Assembly: GCA_964530525.1 (NCBI GenBank)
Contig: CAZHBH010000075.1
Location: 1 to 9,959 of the forward strand
Direction of reading: 5' to 3'
DNA length: 9,959 nucleotides
Source: CAYNQN01 sp964530525
GTDB lineage: Bacteria; Actinomycetota; Acidimicrobiia; Acidimicrobiales; Acidimicrobilacustridaceae
Shown one piece after another: positions 1-5,988 of the stretch. Below the pieces are notes generated by a model. The model was given only the letters and a program-made list of their open reading frames with translations, did no database searches and was not told the origin of the DNA. Positions within the stretch are counted from its first letter, which is position 1, and each line of letters opens with the position of its first letter. A program made the translations under genes and the position numbers.

Positions 1-122
1 ACCAGGTCGGTGCGAGCCCAGTAGTCGAGCTGGCGATAGGTGATGCCCACGATCTGGGCTGCCTGTGCCCCGCTGTAGCCGGGCCCCTCGTTGCCAGCGG
101 GCTCTTCGTTGCCAGTGCTCAT
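1..122 (-). CDS. MerR-family transcriptional regulator, N-terminal fragment (Rv1830-type)
   Basis: Only the first 40 codons are present; the gene runs off the left edge. The visible protein begins MSTGNEEP, has a short polar leader of about 14 residues, then the start of a winged helix-turn-helix: GYSGAQAAQIVGITYRQLDY at residues 15-34, followed by WARTDLV. The pattern G-x-x-Y-R-Q-L-D-Y-W is the usual first helix-turn-helix of MerR-like regulators that follow the DUF151 gene in actinobacteria (Rv1830 in M. tuberculosis). The effector domain is not seen, so ligand and targets are unknown. The ATG is supported by an AGGAG five bases upstream. Unlike its neighbours it has a conventional promoter and a leader of about 100 nt with inverted repeats, so it is probably transcribed separately and may control itself. 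Family assignment is firm; the exact orthologue is inferred from context. Confidence 0.85.
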   Translation of the reverse strand, partial: MSTGNEEPAGNEGPGYSGAQAAQIVGITYRQLDYWARTDL

Positions 123-127
123 ACCTG

Positions 128-132
128 CTCCT
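128..132 (-). promoter_or_regulatory. Ribosome binding site AGGAG of the second merR gene
   Basis: AGGAG on the minus strand, five bases before the ATG at 122. It is the clearest Shine-Dalgarno in the window and fixes this start. Several other genes here have no SD and seem to be leaderless. Confidence 0.75.
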
Positions 133-195
133 GCGCCCGAGGCTCCGTGCTGACGCTCTAGTTGAGGTTACCCAAGCTTCGACGTCAACTGGAAG

Positions 196-225
196 CTCAC
201 ATCTACGAAATTACGCCGATGTGAG
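196..225. repeat. Perfect inverted repeat CTCACATC-N14-GATGTGAG
   Basis: Two 8-bp arms (196-203 and 218-225) are exact reverse complements around a 14-nt AT-richer centre. The element lies just downstream of the predicted promoter of the second merR gene, at about +1 to +30 of the expected transcript. It could be a dimeric regulator operator or a 5'-leader hairpin; sequence alone does not decide. The arms are too long and exact to dismiss in an otherwise unstructured spacer. Confidence 0.6.
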
Positions 226-232
226 AGGCCCG

Positions 233-261
233 AGCATAAGGGCAGGGGGCCGCCCCGTCAA
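233..261 (-). promoter_or_regulatory. Sigma-70-type promoter for the second merR gene
   Basis: On the minus strand a -35 box TTGACG (256-261) is followed, after 17 bases, by a -10 box TATGCT (233-238). Both are close to consensus with ideal spacing. The predicted start is near 226, giving a leader of roughly 100 nt before the ATG at 122. It lies in the 192-bp spacer behind the DUF151 gene, so the second merR gene need not depend on read-through. Confidence 0.65.
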
Positions 262-314
262 CCACCCAAAGGACCGAGCACGGCCTGCAGCTCCGGTCGA
301 GGGTGACACGGAGG

Positions 315-797
315 TCAGGACGCGAAGTCCTCCGGATCGACGCTCTCGATGAAGGCCCTGAACTCCTCGACCACCTGCTCGCTCTGCTCCGCGACCTCTT
401 CCACCAGCCCAGCCGCAGCCAGCACCTCCTCCTCGGCGAACACCGGGCAGTTGGCGCGCAGGGCCAGGGCGATGGCATCCGACGGCCTGCTCTCCACCAC
501 CAGCTCGCCCCTCCCCGTGGAGAGGTGTATCTCAGCGAAGAAGGTGCCCTCGCTCAGAGCGGTGATGAGGACCCGGCACGGGTTCGCGCCGGTTTCCTCG
601 AGCATGTTCTTCATGAGGTCGTGGGTCATGGGGCGGGGGGTGACCACCCCGTCGAGCGCGAACGCGATCGCCGTGGCCTCGGGCTGTCCGATGAAGATGG
701 GTAGGAGCCGGTTCGGAGGGGCCATCTCCCTGAGCAGGAGGACAGGGGTGTTTCCAGGCGACTCGATGCGGACGGCTACCAGCTCCATCTCGACCAT
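315..797 (-). CDS. Bifunctional nuclease-family protein (DUF151, Rv1829-type)
   Basis: A 160-residue protein made almost entirely of one DUF151/BFN domain. Typical blocks are LPIFIGQPEATAIA (residues 32-45), RPMTHDL (55-61) and SRPSDAIALALR (103-114), followed by an acidic helical tail. The family is named after plant proteins reported to have DNase and RNase activity; the bacterial role is unsettled, so nuclease activity is not assured. It sits between the two merR-type genes exactly as Rv1829 does between Rv1828 and Rv1830. The frame has three candidate starts: GTG at 800, ATG at 797 and ATG at 788. I chose ATG 797 because TAGGGT, a TANNNT -10 box, ends eight bases before it, which suits a leaderless start. 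The spacer of about 130 bases behind ftsR also allows independent transcription. Confidence 0.9.
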   Translation of the reverse strand: MVEMELVAVRIESPGNTPVLLLREMAPPNRLLPIFIGQPEATAIAFALDGVVTPRPMTHDLMKNMLEETGANPCRVLITALSEGTFFAEIHLSTGRGELVVESRPSDAIALALRANCPVFAEEEVLAAAGLVEEVAEQSEQVVEEFRAFIESVDPEDFAS

Positions 798-805
798 CAC
801 ACCCG

Positions 806-811
806 ACCCTA
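806..811 (-). promoter_or_regulatory. Predicted -10 box (TAGGGT) of a leaderless promoter for the DUF151 gene
   Basis: TAGGGT on the minus strand matches TANNNT and ends eight bases before the ATG at 797, so transcription should begin at or next to the start codon. There is no convincing -35. The rest of the 798-931 spacer holds only a small inverted repeat CGCGA-GGCG-TCGCG (818-831), without a T-run and too weak to call a terminator. Confidence 0.45.
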
Positions 812-931
812 GCCCCGCGCGAGGCGTCGCGTAGGGCGACTCTCAGTGGTACTCGCAGACGTGTGCGCTCCCGTCGCCGCCGACGATCGGTGTGGGCGGA
901 GCTCCCTCGCCACGACCCCCGACCCGGATCC

Positions 932-1852
932 TCAGCCCAGGGCGTCGCGCAGCGCCGATCGGATCATCGCCGCTCGGAGCTGGGCACCGAGGTCCACCAG
1001 GTCGTCGACGAGCCCGGTGACCCGGGTGCGGGCATCGGGGCTCCGCTGCTGCAAGAGGGGCAGCGCCAGCTGCTCCACCAGCGCGGCCTCCCGCTCCGCT
1101 GCGATCTTGTACATGCGCAGGTGCCTCGGCTGGACGCCGTGGGCCATGAAGCGCGCTGCGAGCCTGGCGGTGACCATGGACTCGTCGTCGTAGTAGGAGA
1201 TCCCACCGAGGCGCCTGCCCGATAGGAGCCCGAAGCTCTCCAGCTCGGCCACCTGGGAGGCCGTGAGGCCCGTGGCGGAGCAGAGCTCGTCGAGCGAGAG
1301 GCTCATGGACGTGATCTCGGCGACCTGGGCGGCGAGGTCCACGACGGGCTCGCTCGGCGCCTCGGCCTTGGTGGCGCGCCGGTCGTCTGGCGCGTCGCCG
1401 GCGTTCCCGGCGGCAGGCGGCTCCAGCGCGTCCGCGGGGTCGATGCCTTCCAGCGGAAGCTCCAGCTCCTGGAGCCGGGGGCTCGCCTTGCGAGAGGTAG
1501 CCGGGCGCTGGGGCGATCTCGAACCCCCGCGGGCCTCGTTGGACCTGACCGGGTCGGCCTTGGAGGACGAGCCGTTGGCGCTCGCCGGGCCGTCGAGCTC
1601 GCCGGCAGCTAGGCGGTCCTTGATGACCTTCAGGGGCAAGAAGTTCTCCCGCTGCTGGACGAGGATCCAGCGCAGCCGCTCGATGTCTTCGTCGTAGAAC
1701 TTCCGGTAGCCCGACGGGGTCCGCTCGGGGTCCAGGAGGCCCTGGCTCTCCAGGAACCGGATCTTCGAGATCGTGACGTCGGGGAACTCCTCCTGGACCA
1801 GGTTCAGGACCTCCCCGATCGAGAGGTGGGCTCTTGCGCTCATGGGGGTCAC
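932..1852 (-). CDS. ftsR: MerR-family regulator FtsR-like (Rv1828-type)
   Basis: A 306-residue regulator. Residues about 9-83 form the MerR winged helix-turn-helix: SIGEVLNLVQEEFPDVTISK, then IRFLESQGLL, TPSGYRKF and LRWILVQQRENFLPLKVIKD. Residues about 85-172 are a long, polar, probably disordered linker. Residues about 173-306 form a second helical module (LSLDELCSATGLTASQVAEL, ISYYDDE, GVQPRHLRMYKIAAERE) characteristic of this subfamily. The Corynebacterium homologue FtsR is reported to activate ftsZ, and Rv1828 is the mycobacterial counterpart. Order after garA is conserved. The start is either GTG 1852, overlapping the garA TGA as GTGA, or ATG 1843; I prefer GTG for the coupling, though homologues do not settle it. 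Rv1828, as I recall, is about 60 residues shorter; the extra length here is the linker. Confidence 0.88.
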   Translation of the reverse strand: MTPMSARAHLSIGEVLNLVQEEFPDVTISKIRFLESQGLLDPERTPSGYRKFYDEDIERLRWILVQQRENFLPLKVIKDRLAAGELDGPASANGSSSKADPVRSNEARGGSRSPQRPATSRKASPRLQELELPLEGIDPADALEPPAAGNAGDAPDDRRATKAEAPSEPVVDLAAQVAEITSMSLSLDELCSATGLTASQVAELESFGLLSGRRLGGISYYDDESMVTARLAARFMAHGVQPRHLRMYKIAAEREAALVEQLALPLLQQRSPDARTRVTGLVDDLVDLGAQLRAAMIRSALRDALG

Positions 1853-2343
1853 TCAGCCTGTCCCGTGCCGACGAAGAACACCAGCTTGAACTTGCCGATC
1901 TGGAGCTCGTCGCCGTTGTGCAGCGGAGCCTGGTCGATCCTCTCGCGGTTGAGGTAGGTCCCGTTCAACGATCCGACGTCTCGCACGGAGTAGCCGTCGC
2001 CCTGCCCGTCCCGAAGCAGCTCCGCGTGGCGCCGCGAGACGGTGATGTCGTCGAGGAAGATGTCGCTCTCGGGGTGGCGGCCCGCCTTCACGAGGTCGGA
2101 TTCCAGCGCGAACCGGGAACCGGCCTGGGCTCCCCGCTTGATGACCAGCACACCCACGTCGCGCGGCACCTCCCCCAACTCCAGGCTCACCTCCTCTTCC
2201 ACCGGGTCCGAGGGGGCCGACGGGTGGAAGGTGATCGTCGTGCTCTCTGGAGAGTCTGTCTCCAACACGGCGCCACATGACGAGCAGAAGTTCGAGCCTG
2301 GCGGGTTGCGGTGCCCGCAGTTGTTGCAGAAGACCTCGGCCAC
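1849..2343 (-). CDS. garA: GarA/OdhI-like FHA protein with N-terminal zinc ribbon
   Basis: A 164-residue protein. Residues 6-23 carry two Cys pairs, C6-x2-C9 and C20-x2-C23, forming a zinc ribbon. A flexible segment follows with E33-S34-T35-T36, resembling the ETTS motif of GarA whose threonines are phosphorylated by PknG or PknB. Residues about 63-158 are a canonical FHA domain with R89 (AGRHPESDIFLDD), S103 and H106 (SRRH), and N127-G128 (GSLNGTYLN). In Mycobacterium and Corynebacterium the unphosphorylated protein inhibits 2-oxoglutarate dehydrogenase and glutamate dehydrogenase, and phosphorylation makes the FHA domain bind its own tail and releases them. The start is GTG, nine bases after the gcvH stop; its TGA overlaps the ftsR start. 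No kinase gene is in the window, so that control is inferred from family knowledge. Confidence 0.93.
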   Translation of the reverse strand: MAEVFCNNCGHRNPPGSNFCSSCGAVLETDSPESTTITFHPSAPSDPVEEEVSLELGEVPRDVGVLVIKRGAQAGSRFALESDLVKAGRHPESDIFLDDITVSRRHAELLRDGQGDGYSVRDVGSLNGTYLNRERIDQAPLHNGDELQIGKFKLVFFVGTGQAE

Positions 2344-2352
2344 GCCCTCGGC

Positions 2353-2733
2353 CTACCCTTCCACCAACCCGCGGTATGCATCGGGGCCGAGCAGCGACCC
2401 CGCCTCCTCGGGGGCCGAAGGTTCGATGACGCATATCCACCCGTCGCCGTACGGAGCCTCGTTGAGGCGCTCGGGGTGCTCGGCCAGCTCCTCGTTCACC
2501 TCGACCACGGTTCCCCCCAGCGGTGCGTAGATGTCGCTAACCGACTTGGTGGACTCGACCTCGCTGATCTTGTCCCCCGCGCTGACGACCGCACCGACGG
2601 AGGGGACCTCCACGTAGACCACATCGCCCAGAGCGTCCTGGGCGTAGTCGGTGATGCCGATGCGTGCACGGGGCCCTTCCATCCGGACCCACTCGTGGTC
2701 CGATGAGTACTGCAGGTCGTCGGGGAGCTCCAT
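2353..2733 (-). CDS. gcvH: Glycine cleavage system H protein
   Basis: A 126-residue lipoyl carrier of the glycine cleavage complex; it shuttles the aminomethyl group between the P, T and L proteins in the cytosol. The start MELPDDLQYSSDHEWVR is typical of GcvH, as are RIGITDYAQDALGDVVYVEV (residues 24-43) and the lipoylation site SEVESTKSVSDIYAP, with K63 as the modified lysine. Length matches the family. The frame stays open 15 codons upstream, but ATG 2733 is the family start and has TAGCGT seven bases before it, suggesting a leaderless transcript. gcvP and gcvT are absent here. It heads the tight run gcvH-garA-ftsR, so these probably share one mRNA. Confidence 0.96.
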   Translation of the reverse strand: MELPDDLQYSSDHEWVRMEGPRARIGITDYAQDALGDVVYVEVPSVGAVVSAGDKISEVESTKSVSDIYAPLGGTVVEVNEELAEHPERLNEAPYGDGWICVIEPSAPEEAGSLLGPDAYRGLVEG

Positions 2734-2740
2734 GTGCCGA

Positions 2741-2746
2741 ACGCTA
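2741..2746 (-). promoter_or_regulatory. Predicted -10 box (TAGCGT) of a leaderless promoter for gcvH-garA-ftsR
   Basis: TAGCGT on the minus strand fits TANNNT and is seven bases before the gcvH ATG; the intervening TCGGCAC contains no SD. A weak -35-like GGGACG lies 17 bases further upstream (2764-2769). Transcription would start at or one base before the ATG. Confidence 0.5.
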
Positions 2747-2820
2747 CCCGATCGTCGCAGGCACGTCCCGAGCTCCATCCGCCCCCCGCCGGGTCCGGCC
2801 CACCGAGGCGTACGGGACGC

Positions 2821-5307
2821 TCAGCTCACCATCTGTCGGATGCGCCGGGCGTACTCCTCCACGAGCCGCGAGGCCTCCGCTGGGCTGCCGCCCTCGGCCC
2901 AGAGGTGGGTGTAGGGCTCGTCAGGATCGGGGATGGCGAGGGCCCACCCGCCGTCGTGGAACACCTTCACCCCGTCGACCAGCTCGGTGCGGTGGTCGCC
3001 GATGGTCTCCATCAGGATGCGCATCACCACCCCCTTCTGGTCCCAGGGCGTCACGACCCGCTCGTGGGCCATGTGGACCTCCGGGAGATCCGCGACGACC
3101 TCGGAGAGCTTGACCCCGTGGAACACCAACAGGTCCACGACCTTGACGAAGGTGGCAGCCGCGTCGAACCCCGGGATGAAGCCCGGAAGGATGTAGTTGC
3201 CGTCGCCGTTGGCCGCGAAGCCCACGCCGGCGCGGGTGGCCGCGTCCATGAGGGCTCCGCTCGAGAGCTTGGTCGGGACCACCTCTACCCCGCTCGGTGC
3301 CAAGATCTCGGCAGCCCGGGACGTCGTCGAGGTGGGCAACGCCACCTTGTCGCCCTGGAGCCGCCCCGCGAACAGGGTGAGGATCGCCAACAGCGCCTGC
3401 GTGTCGCTGAGCACGCGACCCGTGTCGTCTATGAGCACCAAGCGGTCGCCGTCGGGGTTCAGGACCCCTCCCACCAGCGACCCCGAGGTCCGCACCAGGC
3501 CGGCCACCTCTGCGGCGTGCTCCTGCAGGTCCGCACGCAGCACCCCTGCCGTGGAGATGTAGGGGTTCACGGCCAGCACCTCGAGACCCAGCTTGGCAAG
3601 TACCTGGGGCATGGCCAGCGAGGTCGATCCGTAGGCGTAGTCGATCACGACCTTCGGGGCCGCCGCCCGGATCTTCTCCACCTCGACGGTCGCCTCGAGA
3701 GCCGTGGCGTAGTGCTCCAGGGCCCTCGGAGCGAAGTCGATGTCGCCGATCTCCCCTGGGAAGACCCTGCGGAAGTCGGCTCTTCCGAACAGCCTCTCGA
3801 TCTTCCGCTGCGCGTCCTCGGTGATGTCCACCCCGTCGCTGTCGAAGAAGCGGATCGTGACCGACTGCGGATCCCCCTCCACGAGGCGCACCGTGAACCC
3901 GCCGACGTTGGAGGGCCGGCGCACCACGAAGCGCGTGACCGGGACGGGGGCCACCTCCAGGTCCTCCACGGTGACGCCCACTGCGTTGAGCCCGGCCATC
4001 ATCGAGCGCTTCAGCATGCGCGCCGAGCGGCTGGAGTCGCGGGAGCTGATGATTCGCTGGCCCTTCTTGAGCATGCTCCCGTAGGCCATGGCGACCTTGA
4101 TGGCGAAGTCGGGCGTCACGTCGACGTTCGCCAGCCCTGTCACACCGTCGCTGCCGAACAGGCTGCGAGCCCCCCTCGACTCCCAAACGATCGAGTCGTT
4201 GACGACAGCTCCGGCCTCGACCGTCTTGAACGGGTAGACCTTCACGCCCGACGAGAGCACCGCGTCCTCGCCCACGAAGCACTCGTCGCCGAGCACCACG
4301 CCTTCCTCGGCCCTCACGCCGTTGCGCAGATCGCAGGAGCGCCCCACCACGGTGCCCCTCAGGTTGACGCCCGCCCCCAGGTAGGCGTTGTCGTGGACGA
4401 CCGTTCGCTCGAGGCTCCCCTCGGCACGAACGCGCACGTTCGCGCCGAGCACGCTGTAGGGACCGAGGTGAGCACCCGCCTCCACTCGACAGTTCTCCCC
4501 CACCACCGCTGGGCCCGCGATCTCCGCTTCGGGGTGGACGTCTGCCCCCTCCCCCACCCACACCCCCGGGCGCGTCTCGAACCCCGGCAGGTTGAGGCGC
4601 ACCTTGCCGTCGAGGATGTCCTTGTGGGCGCTCACGTACGCCTCGAGCGTTCCGACGTCTTCCCAGTAGCCCTCGGCGATGGAGCCGAACAGCGGCTTGC
4701 CGTCGTCGAGAAGGGCGGGGAAGACCTCGCCTGAGAAGTCGACCGAGCGGCCAGCGGGGATGTAGTCGAATATCTCCGGCTCGAGCACGAAGATCCCCGC
4801 GTTGATGGTGTCCGAGAAGACCTGCCCCCAGGTCGGCTTCTCGAGGAAGCGCTCTATCGAGCCGTCGTCGCGAGTGATGACGATGCCGAACTCCAGCGGG
4901 TTCTCCACCCGCACCAGGCCGATCGTGGCCATGGCCTTCTGCTGATCGTGGAACTCTGCGATCGCTGACAGGTCGACGTCGGTGAGCACGTCACCGGAGA
5001 TCACGAGGAACCGCTCGTCGAGCAGCTCCGCAGCGTTGCGCACCGAGCCCGCTGTGCCCAGTGGAGTCTCCTCCGTGGCGTAGCGGATGCGGACCCCCAG
5101 CTCGGAGCCGTCGCCGAAGTAGGAGCGGATGGCGTTGGCCATGAAGGCCACCGTGACGACTATGTCGTCGTAGCCGTGGGAGCGGAGCAGCTCCACCACG
5201 TGCTCCATCATCGGCTTGTCGACGAGCGGGAGCATCGGTTTCGGCGCGTTGGAGGTGAGCGGCCGGAGCCTCGTGCCTTCTCCACCGGCCATGATCACGG
5301 CCTTCAC
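2821..5307 (-). CDS. Sugar-1-phosphate nucleotidyltransferase fused to beta-helix and phosphohexomutase-like domain (mannose-1-phosphate guanylyltransferase family)
   Basis: An 828-residue three-part protein. Residues 1-235 are a nucleotidyltransferase with MAGGEGTRLRPLT (6-18), PKPM (22-25), TPLGTAG (81-87), metal-binding G105-D106, EKP (156-158) and YWEDVGT (214-220). Residues about 248-375 are hexapeptide repeats of a left-handed beta-helix. Residues about 380-828 resemble phosphoglucomutase/phosphomannomutase, starting at LFGSDGVTG (383-391). The mutase signatures are degenerate: no SHNP-type catalytic serine, NPDGDR (617-622) instead of DxDxDR, and PDPDEP/AEGG instead of the phosphate loop. 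It probably makes a nucleotide sugar for glycan synthesis; GDP-mannose is the usual annotation, but the substrate is not proven. GTG 5307 overlaps the upstream TGA as GTGA. As I recall, a homologue of this size, SCO1388, adjoins cardiolipin synthase SCO1389 in Streptomyces coelicolor. Confidence 0.9.
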   Translation of the reverse strand: MKAVIMAGGEGTRLRPLTSNAPKPMLPLVDKPMMEHVVELLRSHGYDDIVVTVAFMANAIRSYFGDGSELGVRIRYATEETPLGTAGSVRNAAELLDERFLVISGDVLTDVDLSAIAEFHDQQKAMATIGLVRVENPLEFGIVITRDDGSIERFLEKPTWGQVFSDTINAGIFVLEPEIFDYIPAGRSVDFSGEVFPALLDDGKPLFGSIAEGYWEDVGTLEAYVSAHKDILDGKVRLNLPGFETRPGVWVGEGADVHPEAEIAGPAVVGENCRVEAGAHLGPYSVLGANVRVRAEGSLERTVVHDNAYLGAGVNLRGTVVGRSCDLRNGVRAEEGVVLGDECFVGEDAVLSSGVKVYPFKTVEAGAVVNDSIVWESRGARSLFGSDGVTGLANVDVTPDFAIKVAMAYGSMLKKGQRIISSRDSSRSARMLKRSMMAGLNAVGVTVEDLEVAPVPVTRFVVRRPSNVGGFTVRLVEGDPQSVTIRFFDSDGVDITEDAQRKIERLFGRADFRRVFPGEIGDIDFAPRALEHYATALEATVEVEKIRAAAPKVVIDYAYGSTSLAMPQVLAKLGLEVLAVNPYISTAGVLRADLQEHAAEVAGLVRTSGSLVGGVLNPDGDRLVLIDDTGRVLSDTQALLAILTLFAGRLQGDKVALPTSTTSRAAEILAPSGVEVVPTKLSSGALMDAATRAGVGFAANGDGNYILPGFIPGFDAAATFVKVVDLLVFHGVKLSEVVADLPEVHMAHERVVTPWDQKGVVMRILMETIGDHRTELVDGVKVFHDGGWALAIPDPDEPYTHLWAEGGSPAEASRLVEEYARRIRQMVS

Positions 5308-5903
5308 GGCGCCGAACCTAGTGCCTGGCGCTGGCGGCGCCCTTCCCGGAGCGCGGCGCGCGCGAGCGGCACGTACGCGACCGCTGCGTACACGGCGAGG
5401 AGCAAGCCTGGAATCCCCACGACCCAGGCGAGCACTCCGAACACCGGGGCGACGGCCAGGTCGGTCGCGGAGCCCAGGAAGAAGGGGAACGCGAACATGA
5501 GCGAGAAGGTGGCCGCCTTGCCCACCCAGGTGACGTCGATGCGAACCGCTCCCAAGGCTGCGAGCGCCAAGGTGGCGCCCGCGACGACCACCTCCCTCAC
5601 GAGCACGATCAAGCAGAACCAGGCCGGCGCTGCGCCCACGGCCATGGTTCCGATGATGGCGAGGAATATGAGGATGCGATCGGCCACGGGGTCGAGGACC
5701 TTGCCCATGGTGGAGACCTGGCCGAGTCGCCGCGCGAGGTAGCCGTCGACCCAGTCCGTTGCGCCGAGCACCGAGAGCAGCAGGCCGGCGGCGACGATGT
5801 CGTCGCGTCCCAGCAGGAGCCAGAGGAAGAGGGGTCCGCAGGCGAGGCGCACGAGGGTGACCGCGTTGGGGATGGTGACGATGCGATCCTCGCGGCTGTC
5901 CAC
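5304..5903 (-). CDS. CDP-alcohol phosphatidyltransferase (cardiolipin or phosphatidylglycerophosphate synthase type)
   Basis: A 199-residue integral membrane enzyme that transfers a phosphatidyl group from CDP-diacylglycerol to an alcohol. The full signature D-x2-D-G-x2-A-R-x8-G-x3-D-x3-D is present as D50-WV-D53-GYLAR through D71-PVA-D75, so all four catalytic or metal-binding aspartates are intact. The N-terminus VTIPNAVTLVRLACGPLFLW is typical, and about six hydrophobic segments follow, ending in a basic cytosolic tail. The start is taken as GTG 5903: the frame stays open further upstream but without family similarity, and TAGGCT lies eight bases before this GTG. Synteny with the mannose-1-phosphate guanylyltransferase-like gene, as I recall it from Streptomyces (SCO1388/SCO1389), favours eukaryote-type cardiolipin synthase, but PGP synthase cannot be excluded from motifs alone. 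The two genes overlap by four bases and should be co-translated. Confidence 0.92.
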   Translation of the reverse strand: MDSREDRIVTIPNAVTLVRLACGPLFLWLLLGRDDIVAAGLLLSVLGATDWVDGYLARRLGQVSTMGKVLDPVADRILIFLAIIGTMAVGAAPAWFCLIVLVREVVVAGATLALAALGAVRIDVTWVGKAATFSLMFAFPFFLGSATDLAVAPVFGVLAWVVGIPGLLLAVYAAVAYVPLARAALREGRRQRQALGSAP

Positions 5904-5911
5904 GGCCGCCA

Positions 5912-5917
5912 AGCCTA
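5912..5917 (-). promoter_or_regulatory. Predicted -10 box (TAGGCT) of a leaderless promoter for the phosphatidyltransferase operon
   Basis: TAGGCT on the minus strand ends eight bases before the GTG at 5903, in the 85-bp divergent region shared with the HIT gene. No clear -35 and no strong SD are visible. Confidence 0.4.
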
Positions 5918-5975
5918 CGGTGCTCGGTCGGTTCGCCCGCGGTCCACCTGGCCGATCCAGAGCCTGTCCGACGCC

Positions 5976-5981
5976 TACGAT
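5976..5981 (+). promoter_or_regulatory. Predicted -10 box (TACGAT) of a leaderless promoter for the HIT gene
   Basis: TACGAT on the plus strand fits TANNNT and is separated from ATG 5989 by CGGGCAC, seven bases. The intervening sequence has no SD. The corresponding -35 region is GC-rich and not recognisable. Confidence 0.45.
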
Positions 5982-5988
5982 CGGGCAC

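Noticed and set aside
2734..2778. 15-codon N-terminal extension of GcvH.
   Set aside because: GcvH proteins start close to the HEW motif. The extension has no similarity and overlaps the predicted promoter.
2788..2799. GCCGG/CCGGC inverted repeat between the nucleotidyltransferase gene and gcvH as a terminator.
   Set aside because: The loop would be only two bases (or the stem four), and no T-run follows on the minus strand.
2734..4734. 666-codon plus-strand frame opposite the nucleotidyltransferase gene.
   Set aside because: Its composition is Asp/His/Arg/Val-rich and repetitive, with no family similarity, and the minus-strand gene explains this region fully.
5308..5988. Upstream extension of the nucleotidyltransferase frame to 5988.
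   Set aside because: The extra residues are Arg/Gly-rich and overlap the phosphatidyltransferase gene. The family N-terminus MKAVIMAGGEGTRLRPLT begins exactly at GTG 5307.
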